Part shown: piece by piece, positions 35,356 to 48,027 of the stretch
Layout of the letters: each line of letters opens with the position of its first letter
Numbering within the stretch: the stretch's first letter is position 1
NCBI GenBank assembly: GCA_029532625.1
Contig: JARFXM010000008.1
Coordinates: 806,001 to 870,000, forward strand
DNA: 64,000 nucleotides
Direction of reading: 5' to 3'
Origin: Lomentospora prolificans
Lineage: Eukaryota; Ascomycota; Sordariomycetes; Microascales; Microascaceae
Made by a program: the position numbers and the translations under genes
Notes under the pieces: generated by a model
Told to the model about the DNA's origin: nothing
Database searches by the model: none
Seen by the model: only the letters and a program-made list of their open reading frames with translations

Positions 35356-35625
35356 ATGCACCTAATACTTCCCCTTTCCCTCCTCGTGTCCTCGGCCATC
35401 GGTTCTTCGCTGGAGCCGTTCACCAATGCATCGCTTATCCTGGGCCCTCGCCAAAGCACAGTCACCCTCTCCCCTCTCAAGCTCCGAGGCCCTCTCTGCC
35501 AGTGGTCCAACACGACCTACGACAACGGCACAGTCGTCACACCTAATGCCGTGCTTCTCGAGCCGGGCGCGTCCAAAGTGTTGTGGTCTGCTTCCCTGGT
35601 CGATGTTCCTCTGAAGTATGAATGA
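35356..35625 (+). CDS. Small secreted protein candidate (89 aa)
   Basis: An ATG-started frame of 89 residues with a clear signal peptide (MHLILPLSLLVSSAIGSS). The mature part has one cysteine (LRGPLCQWSN) and three possible N-glycosylation sites (NAS, NTT, NGT). It has no domain I know. With one cysteine it cannot form an internal disulfide, unlike most small effectors. GTATGA overlaps the last codons, so a splice to a further exon downstream is possible (AG at about 35666 or 35699) and the true C-terminus is uncertain. Could also be chance, but the signal peptide directly after ATG argues for a gene. Confidence 0.45.
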   Translation: MHLILPLSLLVSSAIGSSLEPFTNASLILGPRQSTVTLSPLKLRGPLCQWSNTTYDNGTVVTPNAVLLEPGASKVLWSASLVDVPLKYE

Positions 35626-38600
35626 GCATCGCGGAACGGGACGTGCTGCGGCTTCTCGCCTGCCAAAGTCTCGGGTGGAGCTAATGGATCACCTGCAGGC
35701 GCTCGCATGAGTTTGAATCCTGGGCAGTGTTGCTGGCGTTTCTGTTTCGTGATGGCGACAGTGAGACTGGTCTTCTCAATGATTGGCTTGGTCTGGTATA
35801 TTGGGGTTTGGCTTCCTAGTCAGGGATCACTCGTCTATAATACCATTTAATAAATCAAGACTCTCCAGCAAGGCAGCTTGCAGTGATATTACGATTTTCT
35901 CTCTTCCTTGTGGGATTCTAGTAGACCGATAAACGGAACGAATAATACCCCCTCTTAAAGCCAACGGTGGGAGATACGCAGCGACCCTCAACGGCATGGT
36001 TCCGCAGTGGTGCATAGACCCAAAGAATGACTGCCTCGCCAGCGAACGGAAGCTTCAATGTTCCAAGGCTCGGCTCAATCCATTGCCATTGCTTGGTTCC
36101 GGGGCGTGCAGAACCCCGCATCACCTTTGCTCGCCAGGCGCTGGCTTTGGCGGCGTTGGTTGGCCAAAGGCAAAGAAAAGAAAAGTCCGCCACTGGTGAC
36201 GTATATACACACCGATCCGAGGGTTTGGGAACGTTTGACAAAGGAGAAATAAACCCCCTGGAGCAAGCCAGGGGGGAGACCGTTGGAATCACCAAAAGTT
36301 TTCTGCGCCGGGATGTTTCTTTGTGCGCGTGTGTCACTGAAGAAGGAAGCAAAAGAACCACGGGCGGCTGCTGTGCCAAGCCTTCTACCATGGGGGAATA
36401 AGCTTTGCCAAGAGATGATTGCCAAGACGCGTGAAGGTTGATGGGCAGGGCCACCTTGGCAGCTTGAGGCAGAACGGTTTTCCGCTCTTGGAGCATTCCT
36501 CTTGAAGATGAGGGCCTTGACGACGTTCCAATGGGCGGATTGAAGTCGTCATCGATCCTAAAAAGCGGCATCTTGTCTGGGGCGACTTTGTCATGCTCTT
36601 CATCCTCAGTTTCAGCCAGAGCGGGAAGGGGTCCTGTGTGAAAGCAATCTATTATCACGTTCCCAATATGGGAACTACTTCGTACGCGTAATAATATGCG
36701 GCTTACGAAGTATGCATGATGGTAACCCTTTCTGGTTCTAGCGCAGGACGGTCTGGCCAGATTCCCACCTTGTGGACACAAGCACTGAGCCCATCAAATA
36801 TTATGTAGGCTCCCGAAAGCGGTCGTTGGGCTAGGGTCCAGACTTGATTTAGTGGTGGGAGTGGATATCGTATTATTTTTCTTTTCTTTTTTCGACCGTT
36901 GAGATGGTCTCCGAACGAACGATACTCGACGGCACTGGACGCATGCCGCAGTGTTACCCGACGTTAGCGGTACATGGCTTGAACTTGCAGCTATTGTGTC
37001 GCCTTTGACTCGGAGGCAAATGAAGGGGCAAGATGCCCTCAGGCGTTTCAAGTCGCCAGCAAGTAATCTTTTCAGCGGCCATTCTGGAGGCCTTGCTGGC
37101 TGTTCAGAGGCGGAAACTATCCGGGAGATAATACTCCGTGACAGCAACGACACTAATCATGCCTTCTGCCGTTCCCTCCCCCCCCAAATTCCGGGGACGC
37201 TGGCCAAAACGAGGAAAGAAATGGGGGGCGCGAGTGTTGAATAAAGTAAAGCTCGGGGCTACTTTAGAGCTCTTCCGGGACGTTGCGGATGTGCGCGGAA
37301 AGCCCCAGGGAGAGAACGGGTCTGAAGCATCAATGGTGGCATGGACAAACAGAGGTTCGTGACGACTACTTTAGTACAGCATCAATGAATTAATTGATGG
37401 GCCTTCGAAGCGGGCGGGAGGTTGGCAAAAATCTTCCCCCAATTTCTTGATCTGCTCTTAACCTCACACCCTTTTGGCCCGGCCCACTCTGCCTCGAAAT
37501 GGATGCAAATGGCTGGCCCAAAGTTTGTGTTCACCTGCTTGCACAGCCTCGAATACGCGATAGTGTTCTGTCCCAACCTGGTACTTTAGGACAGTAGCCT
37601 GAATTTCCAAATTACCACAGCAAATTGAATGGACAGCCTGGCTGGTCGGATTGGCCATTTCTTTGTTGAACGAAGCTACGATCAAGCGCGCACGTGAAAC
37701 TCTAAACCCGTCGGATACACCTGAGGCATAAATATAAATTATCGAAGCTCGCGAGCTCGTGCACGGCATGTGCGCAACCTATGTTATGAAGGTTGGTGGC
37801 GACGAATTGATGGGTTGGAAATGGATCGTGTGAGAGGTGTGGTGCTCGAGAAAGTATTGATCCTGAGGTTGTATTGATGGGTACCAGCGATCTTGAATAG
37901 GGCCTGGCCTTGTGGCGGCATGATCTAGTGGAGAGGGGTTTACCTTCGTAGGGGAGAAAGGGTCTGGTGGATTGATTGATTGATGCCATCCATGGGTCTG
38001 GATTGTCATGGGGAGTCTCAACCCACGTGCGTTTATCGCACTGTCTCGAGACTGGCACTGACACGCTAAGCCTAGGACTTTTAGCGTGTCAAGAAAGTCT
38101 CCATCGGTATGCCCGATCCGTGGTAGCGCCACTCGGATACCAGTGCTCAAACATATTTGGCACCGTATTACTAGCTGCCCCTCCTTCTGTACCACACCAC
38201 CCAATGTACCCATGTTCTTCTCTCGATGGATCCCCAAGCAATACTTCGACGTTTGGCCCATGTCGGTTCCGATCCCTCGAGTCGAGTCCTCGCCAGCATT
38301 GTCCTGTCCCGCTCACCTCGACTCATCCATCCCTTATCTGGCTTCCCAAAATTTCAATGCGCCCACCACCACTTTAGCACTACTGATTTAGAGTAGTAAA
38401 CGTTGGTTCTGTCTTCAAACCACCTCCGCCAGCAACGCCTACTCTTCCTACCCTTCTACCCCATCTGTCGCCTTTGATCCGGTCTATGCAACCACTCTCC
38501 ACCACCGAAGCTCCCGAGTCGCTCTTTTATCTTTATTCTTTTTGGCCAATTTCCATAATTCACCGATACCCGTCGATTCTCGTCCTTACCCTCGACGGCT

Positions 38601-39356
38601 AATTGGGTCTTCGAGAGCCTTTACGCGGACTGACGCTGTGCGACTTTCCATATTGTGTCACGGCCTACTTCGTACCCTTTCCAACCTTGTTTTTTTTATC
38701 CCTGGGCGCCGAGCCTTCGATCTTCCCCCAACGTCTGCCGCACCGCACCGCACCGCACCCGTGCTTTACCAAGCCGCCGGTTTTCTCCTGAGGACTATCC
38801 GGAGCTTCTCTCTATACGTTGCCTTTATTTCCTTTGCACGATCGCGCCAGCAAGGACAGACACAGGGACGTGTCGAGTGGTGCATGCTCCAGCACTTTGT
38901 GAATTTAGGAAACGAGAGCGAATTCGACTCCACGTTGATCGGCGGTACCAACACTCGTATTCCACCCGCCCCTTTTGGCCTTGGAGCGACCCGACCGACT
39001 TGATTCGAAGCGCTCGACGTCGACAATACGATTGACATAATTCCCGCATTTTAGCCCTTTTCCCTCCCGTCTATACTGCTTTCCCAGTTGAACGGCAATA
39101 ATTCATTCGGATTTACACCTCGGTAGCGGACGGCGAAGACTCGCGGAACTGTCGAGTCCATTCGAGTTCCTTCGCGCCCCTATCCCTGCCGCCGTTTGCA
39201 CCGCACGCTCTCGGCTCCTCATCTCGATGGCGGACGTCTAACAGCATCGAATGCTTTTGCCTAGCAAAGCCGCCTCGGCCTGGTCGCGTCCTCACGGCCC
39301 CTCTTCCTAGTCTTGTCTTAACTGAGGGAGGGCAACGCATCCTGGCGGGCGCTTTT
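35626..39356. other. Gene-poor region and long palH leader
   Basis: No intact gene supported. The longest frame, minus 35918-36781, has no ATG at its open 5' end (first ATG at 36571) and no recognisable domain. From about 38400 the plus strand is pyrimidine-rich and holds many short ATG frames before palH, consistent with a long leader with upstream frames. Confidence 0.45.
38738..38759 (+). repeat. CCGCA short tandem repeat
   Basis: Four perfect CCGCA units plus two bases, within the probable palH leader. Confidence 0.8.
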
Positions 39357-41633
39357 ATGATGGAGACAAGACAGCTCTTCCCACGCTGGGACGCCGCCAT
39401 TCCCCCCGATTTATGCTCGGCCACCCTCCTTGCCGCGAACGGCGGCGCTCTACTCCTCGAAAACGGCGGCCGTCTCCTTAGGCTCTCCCGTGATGCCGTC
39501 TACTTTGCCCACTGCCCCGGTGGAGGTGGTTTCCTCCTTCCGCGAGAGGATAGCGGGTCCCCGCTCTTAACGGACGAGGGTTCAATAAATCTCGACGGTG
39601 GCTTAATAGGGGATAACGCCGGGTTTGCCGACCTCCGCGATCCTTTTTACGCGTCGCTCTTTCCTGTGTTCTACGCTCTTGCTGCCACGACCGTTACCGC
39701 GTACATGCTCGTCATCATGCTCTTCATAACACCCCGTGCTTTTGTCAACGGCGGCGTCGTTTATCTGGGCCGTCATAACCGATTCACCAACAGCTCTCCT
39801 AGCACGGTTACCCTTGGTGGTCGTCCGTGGCTACAAAAAGTCGCCGCCTTGAGCGTGGCAATATCCCTCACTGTTGCGAGCGGCCTAACCTTCCATCACG
39901 CCGAGCTGCAATACCAGTGGGGTATGCAGGATGCTCACCAGTTGCAGGTCTCCGTCATGGACAGCACCGCTCTTAAAGTCATCCGACTCATCTCAGACAC
40001 ATTTCTTTGGCTTGCCCAAGCCCAAACGCTTATACGCCTTTTCCAGCGCCAGCGCGAGAAGATCATTATCAAGTGGGCCGCGTTTGCCCTCATTACCCTT
40101 GACGTCATCTTCAGCGCGCTCAACAGCTTCCAAAATTCCGATCAGACTACCCAGGGCAGCATGCGACCCCAGAGCTTTGTTGATGCGATCCCCGCCCTGA
40201 GTTATCTCTTCCAACTATCCCTGGGCCTCCTATACGCCGCCTGGGTCATCTATTATGCGATTCTCAAAAAGCGCTATTCTTTTTACCACCCTCTAATGAA
40301 GAACATGCCTCTCGTCGCCACGATATCCCTATTTTCCATCCTTATTCCCGTCGTGTTCTTCATCATTGACATTTCGAAGCCCGAGTTCACTGGTTGGGGT
40401 GATTACGTTAGGTGGGTAGGCGCTGCGGCGGCCAGCGTCGTTGTGTGGGAGTGGGTGGAGCGCATAGAAGCGCTGGAGAGAGAAGAGAAGAAGGACGGCA
40501 TATTAGGCCGTCAGGTATTTGATGGTGACGACATAGTGGGAGCAACAGCGTCATCAGACACTTCCTGGTCCCGCAGGTTGAGGAAACAAGATTCCGACGA
40601 AAGTGGTGATGGGAGTGGAAGGGGATACGGCCCCTTATTATCGGGCCGGGGAAGTATAATAGCATCACTCGCGAGCCGATATCGGCACAATGGTGGCTCG
40701 GTGGCCGCGAATTCGGTTGAAGGCGGAGAGAGAGACCGAGCGAGAGGGCAGGAGACTACGGAAAACTTGAGGCCGCCCCCGTGGCCGACCCACCCGCCGC
40801 CGACGGTGACGCCAATCAGCCGGACCGACACGACTAGCGCGGCGAGCACCGTTTATACGGTAAGATATCAACCACACTCGGACGGGACTGGACGGACTCC
40901 AGATCCAGACCCAAGGACCAGCCCGGGAACAGGAAATCGCGAGGCTGCCGGTGGTGCCGGTAGGTCGGCAGTAACTCGCAGCCACAGTTTGGAAATGGGC
41001 CAGGCTGCCGGCAATACTGAGGGAGCTGGAGGATCTAACGGTGCCCCGGGCGCCGTCGTTGTCCAGCCCATTCAACAACACCATCGACGACCGTCCACCG
41101 AGTTCGATGACGCCGATGACCAAGGAAGGGATAGTAGATGGCCGAGGCTAGTGCAGATGGCAAAACCGCTCTTCCACCGAGGAGGGAGTCAGTCTACCCA
41201 CGACGACCCCGAGCTCCCCGGTTCTGTGCAACACCGTCGCGAAGACCTCACGCGATTTGACTGGCGTTCCAAGCTGGAGGACTTTGCCGCGACGCAAGCG
41301 GAGAAGTTCCGGGAAAAAATGCGGCCCCCGACCGACACCGACAATATGCGTGTCATGGTCATACCTGCGCCGCCTCGTCGGGGTGCTGCGTTGGAGCAGC
41401 TTCTTGAGGAGGAGGAGCGGAGCAGCGACGACCTCGATCCGACGCGGACGAGGGACACCCCGGAGTCTCAGCGGGTAGATAGCCCGAATGGCGCTCAAGA
41501 CCCGAATTTTGTTGCGCCGCCCATGTGGCCCGGAGTCTATCCGCAAATCCAGTACGCCGAGTCGTCGCGAGCCGGCTCAATAGATTCTGTGGCGCCGTCG
41601 AGGTCCGGTTCTAGGCCATCACCGGGTAGATAA
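39357..41633 (+). CDS. palH: Ambient-pH sensor palH (RIM21 family), seven membrane segments
   Basis: Single exon, 758 residues; a second ATG follows immediately (39360). The extracellular N-terminus (1-98) precedes seven hydrophobic segments at about 99-124, 160-180, 209-229, 238-258, 276-303, 318-339 and 349-369. Family-typical sequence includes LFITPRAFVNGGVVYLGRH after segment 1 and HQLQVSVMDSTALKVIR before segment 3. The cytoplasmic tail (370-758) is long, Ser/Gly/Pro-rich and ends with MWPGVYPQIQYAESSRAG. PalH/RIM21 senses alkaline pH at the plasma membrane, binds the arrestin-like PalF through its tail, and starts the ESCRT-linked proteolysis that activates the transcription factor PacC. 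Length fits filamentous-fungal homologues. No other pal gene is in the window. Confidence 0.92.
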   Translation: MMETRQLFPRWDAAIPPDLCSATLLAANGGALLLENGGRLLRLSRDAVYFAHCPGGGGFLLPREDSGSPLLTDEGSINLDGGLIGDNAGFADLRDPFYASLFPVFYALAATTVTAYMLVIMLFITPRAFVNGGVVYLGRHNRFTNSSPSTVTLGGRPWLQKVAALSVAISLTVASGLTFHHAELQYQWGMQDAHQLQVSVMDSTALKVIRLISDTFLWLAQAQTLIRLFQRQREKIIIKWAAFALITLDVIFSALNSFQNSDQTTQGSMRPQSFVDAIPALSYLFQLSLGLLYAAWVIYYAILKKRYSFYHPLMKNMPLVATISLFSILIPVVFFIIDISKPEFTGWGDYVRWVGAAAASVVVWEWVERIEALEREEKKDGILGRQVFDGDDIVGATASSDTSWSRRLRKQDSDESGDGSGRGYGPLLSGRGSIIASLASRYRHNGGSVAANSVEGGERDRARGQETTENLRPPPWPTHPPPTVTPISRTDTTSAASTVYTVRYQPHSDGTGRTPDPDPRTSPGTGNREAAGGAGRSAVTRSHSLEMGQAAGNTEGAGGSNGAPGAVVVQPIQQHHRRPSTEFDDADDQGRDSRWPRLVQMAKPLFHRGGSQSTHDDPELPGSVQHRREDLTRFDWRSKLEDFAATQAEKFREKMRPPTDTDNMRVMVIPAPPRRGAALEQLLEEEERSSDDLDPTRTRDTPESQRVDSPNGAQDPNFVAPPMWPGVYPQIQYAESSRAGSIDSVAPSRSGSRPSPGR

Positions 41634-44070
41634 CCCGTCTACGCTTTTTCTCTCCTGCACTTTTCTTCAGATCGGAAATGATCTCGAAGCCTTTCTTCTT
41701 TACTAGACGTATCAGGCCTGGCGTTTCACGGCGGCACCGTGGAGGAGGTGTTTTTTGTTGCATTTTATTTCACCAGGGGCATCTAAAAAAAACTCATGAT
41801 TGGACAGGCGCTCACCTTTTCTTTTTCCAATATTTGCCTTCATGAGGACATAGGAATTCCGTATTGGGACCATCTTTCTATTGGGTTAAGGGGGGAAAGG
41901 GGAGGAACCGCCTTTGGGCTATTTATACGTTGATAATCACTACTACTTGTTTCGTGGCCAAACGGAAGCTGTATTTATTGTACCTTATACCCGTTTTCTT
42001 ATACTTTAGTCGACAACGACTGGTTTCGAGGGGTGGAGGATTGGCAATTCTCTTGGACGGAGAGTCATATTTGGTAGAGATATCTGGATTTGGAATGAAA
42101 TCATGATCCTGAGCAAACGACACAGTTTTTTCTAGTTTTTTTTGTGGTTTGGGGGGTTGGTGGGCCTTTATGCGCTTCTTTTGAGGTTGATTCATACGGA
42201 ACGGCGTCCTTCGTCAAGGGAGAAAGCGAGTAAGCCTGTTGGACAATGATAAACTCGTCCGGCGCTTCCGCGCTTCTCGAACCTTGGGAGTGCTCGACTT
42301 GCAGATTTCGTATGATTCTGAAGTAATGTAAGCTTCCCAAAGCGGTTGATGATCTCAGAATCAGGTCACGAGGCACCACACAGCTACCTATCAGACATCA
42401 ATGTCCGAGGGATAGTTGGCCGTCTTGTGCAATCCTGCGTTGCCGGCGGTGTCGCTAGCGGGCTGCCTCCAGATGGGATGACCTGTCGGTACACATCATT
42501 GATGCAATGCACGTCGAGATAACCATCCCGGATGCTTGCGGTAGAGAGTCCTGGCGCCAGCTGGGGGACTCGAAGGATTGACCGCGGTAATTCTTTATCC
42601 GCAAGTCCGCGTTCTTAGGACATGGACACGTCCGAAGAGAAAAAAAAAAAGTATCTATGGAAGCCAAGGACAAGAGGATCAGCACTTGACCGATGGCCAG
42701 CGACCAGGAAATAGTGCTGGAGAAATTTAAACTGGTGGGGGCTTGGTGACACCCGCTGCCGGGAGATGGGCCAGCGAACCAATCTCTGGGAGTGGAGTGC
42801 AGGGGGAAGGGGAAAAGGGAAGAGATGCCCCTGACTCGTCGTGCAGACTTCAGTAAACTAGTAGCTGCCCAGCCAGTGCGCGAGCTGCTGTACTCAAAGT
42901 TCTTTGGAGAGTGGAAGTATTGGCCCGCCCGTCAACGCGGTATTACAAGGATTATTACAGTAATAGCTTTGATGTTCATTTGGGGATCCACCCCAAGCGA
43001 GGATTTTCACAGGCAAACATCATAACGTCACCCCCTGAACTAAACCGTGGGTACCAGAGAACAAAAAAAAAAGAAATCTCGCTCGCTACTGGTCCCCTGA
43101 TTCCTGGCCTCGGTTCGAACGCGACGGGCTCAGATCCTGGATGCGCTCGCTCTCGCATCCCTCGTCTCTTCGCCAGCGTTGCCTCGAAATCCTGAGCCTA
43201 AACGCTCAAGAAAAGGAATGGGACCGAGGAGCTGGCGTTGAGCTGACCCGCTGGTTTCGTTGGACTTCCCTTCGTTCCTGCAGGGTCCCGCTAATTTGGC
43301 CTGGGAATGGGAGGTGGGACTTTGCGATGCCGTCTAGCGCGCCTTCCTCCTATATAGAAGTCGAACTACATCTACAAGTATCCGCAGGATGACCGATGGG
43401 ACTGATTGGAAGTTGAAGGAATGCGCTGTCTCCCCCCTGTCTGGAAAGGATCTAGACCAGTTGCGTTATCCCCGAAATCTCAGATCACCTGCAGACCCGT
43501 ATGAGCAGACGAAACGCCGAGTAATGGACATATTCCGGGTTGTGAGTGTACTTTTTGTTCAGTGCACCCCAAAGGTTGGCCTGGCTGCTTGAATTGAGAA
43601 AATCCAGAGGGTCATTTTTCTCGCCCGCTATCTTACTTGCTTGGAACATCTAATAATCAAATCGCGGGTTCCTCGGCGGTTGTGACCGGGGCCCCTTCCC
43701 CGCCCTCCCTTGGGGCACCCCCTTCATCCATAATTTCCCTGGGTATATTCCGCTCTCGATATTTTTTTAATATTTTCTGGTCCGCTTTCCGCCTCAGCTC
43801 CTGTCCCCATTCTAAACTCCACCAAACCTCCCCCCCTTTTGGGCATTTTAACCCTTTAATATTCTCGCTTCCTTGAACGAACCTGCTTTTCCCCCACCGC
43901 CCTACAGAATTGACTCGTTTTCTCTCAACCTCGTCGTATTCTCGAAGCAGTTCCGCCCACTCCGGATTTCAACAAGACTGTCGGTGTCTTTCGCCCACTA
44001 ACGCCTCCGTCCCTTTCCCTTGAAGTTGGGTCCTTCCCATCTCATCCTGCTCTGTCCGCAAACAAACACC
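41634..44070. other. Intergenic region between palH and the ceramide synthase
   Basis: No gene supported. GGTTCGAAC at about 43111 looks like a T loop but has no matching stems. The stretch 43720-44070 is very pyrimidine-rich (CCCCGCCCTCCC and similar) and is probably the promoter/leader of the next gene. Confidence 0.5.
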
Positions 44071-45667
44071 ATGGCGGCCAGCGAACCCTTTCCAATCCTT
44101 AATACCTCAGCAGACCAGCTGCACACCGCCGCGGGGGATGCGCCGAGAAGGAGGAGGAAGTCTAGTGTTTTAGACAGGATAGATGATGGAAAGTCGAGGG
44201 CTGCTGCCGATGGCACTCAGGTTCGTTTGCTCACGTTTTTGACTTGTTCGTTTTCTTTTTCCCTTTGACTGCGCTCGGCCTCGTGTTCCAATTTACCGAG
44301 TGCTCGTGTGTCGCCGCGCTACGCACGTGTCTGCGTGCAACTGGCCGTTGCTCGGATTCTCGTGGTCGAGAGCGGCGAAGCTGTCAATTGTTTTTTTTTT
44401 TTTTTTTTCCTCCCAGTGGCCACGAACCTTAGCTGACATGTGCTTGACACACGACTGTAGACCGATGCGCCAAAGCGACTTTCGAAGCGTCGCAGGGCTA
44501 GGGGCCTTCTTTCTCGTTTCCGACATGCCATGTCCCGTCACAACTGCATTCTTCCCGCCTGCATCCTCTTGACCTTCTTCACTCTCTACGCCTTCAACCC
44601 CACCGAGTCGAACCCTATCCACCGCTTCATGTTCCTCTCCTACCCGATGCCCACCGAGCCTGGCAAGGCTCAGCTCTACGGCAAGGGCTACTGGGATATC
44701 GCTTTCGTCGCCTTTTATACCGTCGTCCTCACCTTCACCCGCGAGTTCTTCATGCAGGAGGTCTTCCGCCCCATCGCTCGCTATGCCGGCCTTCCCCGTC
44801 GCAAGCAACCTCGGTTCATGGAACAGACGTACACGGCACTCTACTTTGGAATCCTGGGCCCCGCTGGCATGTACGTCATGAGCAAGACACCCGTCTGGTA
44901 CTACAACACGCGCGGCATGTACGAGGGCTCCCCTCACTGGTATCAGGAGGGCGTCGTCAAGTTTTACTACCTCTTCCAGGCCGCCTACTGGGCTCAGCAG
45001 GCTATTGTCCTTGTCCTCGGTATGGAGAAGCCCCGCAAGGATTTCCGTGAGCTCGTCGCGCACCACATTGTCAGCCTCGCCTTGATCGGCTGCAGCTATC
45101 GTTTCCACTTCACCTACATTGGTCTCGCCATCTACACGACCCATGACATCAGTGACTTCTTCCTTGCCGTGAGTTGTTGTTACCCCAACCGCTAAGCTTG
45201 TTCCTGCCACCTACAGACTCGTGGTGCCCGCACCGGCATATCTTGCTAACTGATCCAACTTGTAGACTTCCAAGACGCTCAACTATCTCGATTCGCCCAT
45301 AGTCGGGCCGTATTATGCTCTTTTCATGGGAGTCTGGATTTACATGCGTCACTACCTTAACCTCAAGGTCATCTTCTCGCTCTTCACCGAGTTCAAGACT
45401 ATCGGTCCCTACGAGCTTGACTGGGCTGGTGGCCAGTTCAAGTGCGAGATGGCGTTCTGGATCACTCTCATCCTCTTGTCCTCCCTTCAGGCTCTCAACC
45501 TCTTCTGGCTCTACTACATTATCCGAATCGCCTACCGATTCGTTCGCGACAAGCACGCTACGGACGAGAGGTCGGACGATGAGGGTGAGGATGATGAACC
45601 CGTCATTGAGGAGCTTTCCCCTAAGAAGACCATTGAAGGAAACGGATACGCTGCCAAGGCTAACTGA
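44071..45667 (+). CDS. LAG1: Ceramide synthase, LAG1/LAC1 type
   Basis: Three exons, 44071-44220, 44461-45168 and 45266-45667, giving 419 residues. Intron 1 (240 bases) starts GTTCGT and ends TAG, with an 18-T run inside; intron 2 (45169-45265) is GTGAGT...CTAAC...TAG. Both splices keep frame. After a basic Ser/Arg-rich N-terminus come several membrane segments and the TLC/Lag1 domain with its signature: DFRELVAHHIVSLALIG (His251-His252) and TTHDISDFFLATSKTLNYL, containing the conserved HH and DxSD residues. The tail is acidic (DEGEDDEPVIEE), a common phospho-site pattern in fungal LAG1. The enzyme joins fatty acyl-CoA to a sphingoid base in the endoplasmic reticulum to make ceramide. Whether it makes ceramides for glucosylceramide or for inositol phospholipids cannot be told here. 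Confidence 0.95.
44391..44408 (+). repeat. T18 tract in ceramide-synthase intron 1
   Basis: Homopolymer within the intron, about 50 bases before the acceptor. It could serve as part of the polypyrimidine tract. Confidence 0.8.
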
Positions 45668-47995
45668 AGCGAGGGCAGCCTAGGTCCTCTTTTCGTTTTT
45701 CTTTGGGTAAACTGATGCAGTCATGACGAGTTGTTGATTGGTTCGTCCGAGGCGTATGATTTGGGAACGTCATTTCTTGATTTTCTTTTCTTTTTTTCTT
45801 TTCTTGTTTTAGGGAGCATTGTCGACTAGTGGAACGAAGCGAGCGCGCATGAAACAACCTGAGGAGGAGGCATGATGAGTAAAGGGGGAAACAAAAAAAG
45901 AATATCATTAATATCTAGGACCGCAGAGAGAAAGGAGCAGGAGGGTGATAAGGGCGAAGGGACTGGCACGAGGCCAAAGGGGGAAAGGGTGGTAAAGTTG
46001 GGCGCTGAATTATCGACCTGACCGGCTTGAGTTCGCCATCATGCGTCTGGCGTCGTCGTCCCCCCGCTCACCTGGTTACTTGGAGCTGGACGGCTCTACG
46101 GATTCTTCATAGCTTGTTGATGGCGTTGACGGATACACTCGCTTTTTTTTTTGCTTTTCTTTTTTTGGATGGCAAAGCTCGGTTTTTTTCTTTTTTCTTT
46201 CTTTTTCCTTTTTTTAATCGGATGGCAACGGGGATGCTACAGCATGTCGGGGCTGGCCGGAGATCAGATGCACGACATCTTCCCTGCAAGGCATCTTTTT
46301 TCGTCATTGGGGACGGAGATGGGGAAGGAGAGGGAAAGGGGGCAGTGCGTACACGCAGTCTGGTTCGGCGAGATATCTCTGGCTAGATGGCTTCTCGACG
46401 ACGGCGAGTGAGTCCAGAAAACACAACACCAACTCTTCTCCGGCAGCCTAGTGGATTTCGGAAAGCTGGCGGACAAGGCTGGTGTGTGTATCCTTCCTAC
46501 GGTATGATTTACCTTACGTACTTCTTGGCGGAAGCCGGGAAAAGGCGAGAAAAGGCTGCTATGCATCGGAGTGCCCGGTCCTGTCACTCAGCCGCAGTAC
46601 CCTTTTCCCGCGCGTTACCCTTGTGTTATCTTCCTTTCTCTTCCATCGCTAGTATATTCCTCATACTCACACTATAGAAGTATTTTAATACTAATAACTC
46701 ATCAATGATGGGACATTATGACATGGTGCCAATTGGTCGATCGATCCCCGCAATTCCCAGAGGCGGCTGTTGACGTATGCTGTGTGAGACAAAAGATATC
46801 CGAGACAGCATCGATTAAAAAACCGATCGAAAGTAGTGGAATCGCCCTCTTTTATGTAACAAGACAGGGACAGAGCGGCGACGGGAAAAAGACACGGCAA
46901 TGGCCCGGTACGTGGGACTCGAGTTTTTCTTTCGTCGATTTGTCTCGGATCTCTCGAGCTTTCTCCTCTTCTCAAGTCTCACCCACACACTCTTCTGAAA
47001 AAGGTCAACAGTACGAGGTGGACGAGTCAGAGGGTAGAGATACCTTTAGACAGAGGTGGCTACTTGTACCTGCACAAACGCCGATCTAGATGCATCAAGT
47101 GCAGTGAACGCCCACCCCCGAACGCAGAGTAACAACGAATCGATCAATCCGAGGTAGTCCCCCTCCCTTCTGTTCATGCCTATGCAAAGGAATGCCGAAG
47201 AAGGGGAGGGGCGCGCGTCTCAAGAACAAAGGAAACCAAGTACAAAACAAGCTTGTTTCTTTTCTTTTCTGATATGTTTCTTTTTTTTTCTCTCTTGGCA
47301 GCTCGCGTGTTTTGCGGTTATTAAGTTTTCATTGGTGTAGTCGACGTAGTTCTGACATTGTCCCATGGAGACACTGTTCGACTTCTCCATAGGCAGAGGG
47401 AGGAAGGCAGAAGGGAAGGAGGAAAGAAGAGCCACAGCCACACCCCAGTGCTCTGTAAACTTGTTTTAGGGCAACTTTCTCTACCGGAGCCAGCAAGAGG
47501 ACAAGAAAGAAAAGAAGAAAAGGGGATGAAACCCGCCGTTCCCCGCGCCGAGTTGCTTGCCTCGTCTATGGATATTAAGCGAACACTCAAATGAGAGACG
47601 AGGAAAAGAAAGACACGAGAGCCGTTGCCTTCAGTTGTCGTCGTCGCTTCGTTTTCCACCTGTCAGCGCTCATTGTCGATCACTTGACATTCGCTGTGCC
47701 AAGTAAAGTGGTTGCAGCGCCCGAAATCCCGGGTCCCCGGGCAAGCCTAACGGAAAAAAAAAGAAAAGAAAAAGGTATGGATCAATTGACGTCTGGGGTG
47801 GGTGAGCCTTTCTTACCCATGCGAGCCTCGGCGGTGGGCTGCAATTCGAGGCGCACCGTGGCGTTTGTCCTACGTTGGTCTCCAAGTAGTGGACTTGGCT
47901 TCACTTTTTACTTTGTCCTCTTTCCCTCCAGCTGTCGCCTTTTTTTTTCCAGTTGGTTTTCGTATCTGTTTATCCTAGTTGATCGGGATCCCTCG

Positions 47996-48027
<32 letters not shown>

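Noticed and set aside
35918..36781. 287-codon open frame (-)
   Set aside because: First ATG is only at 36571; no signal, membrane segment or domain; Cys/Arg/Ser-rich composition typical of chance frames in GC-balanced DNA.
43095..43140. tRNA-like GGTTCGAAC
   Set aside because: No T stem on either side and no acceptor or anticodon stem at the right distances.
44293..45210. 305-codon frame antisense to the ceramide synthase
   Set aside because: It lies opposite the well-supported exon 2 and intron 1 and starts and ends with codon-bias shadows of the sense gene.
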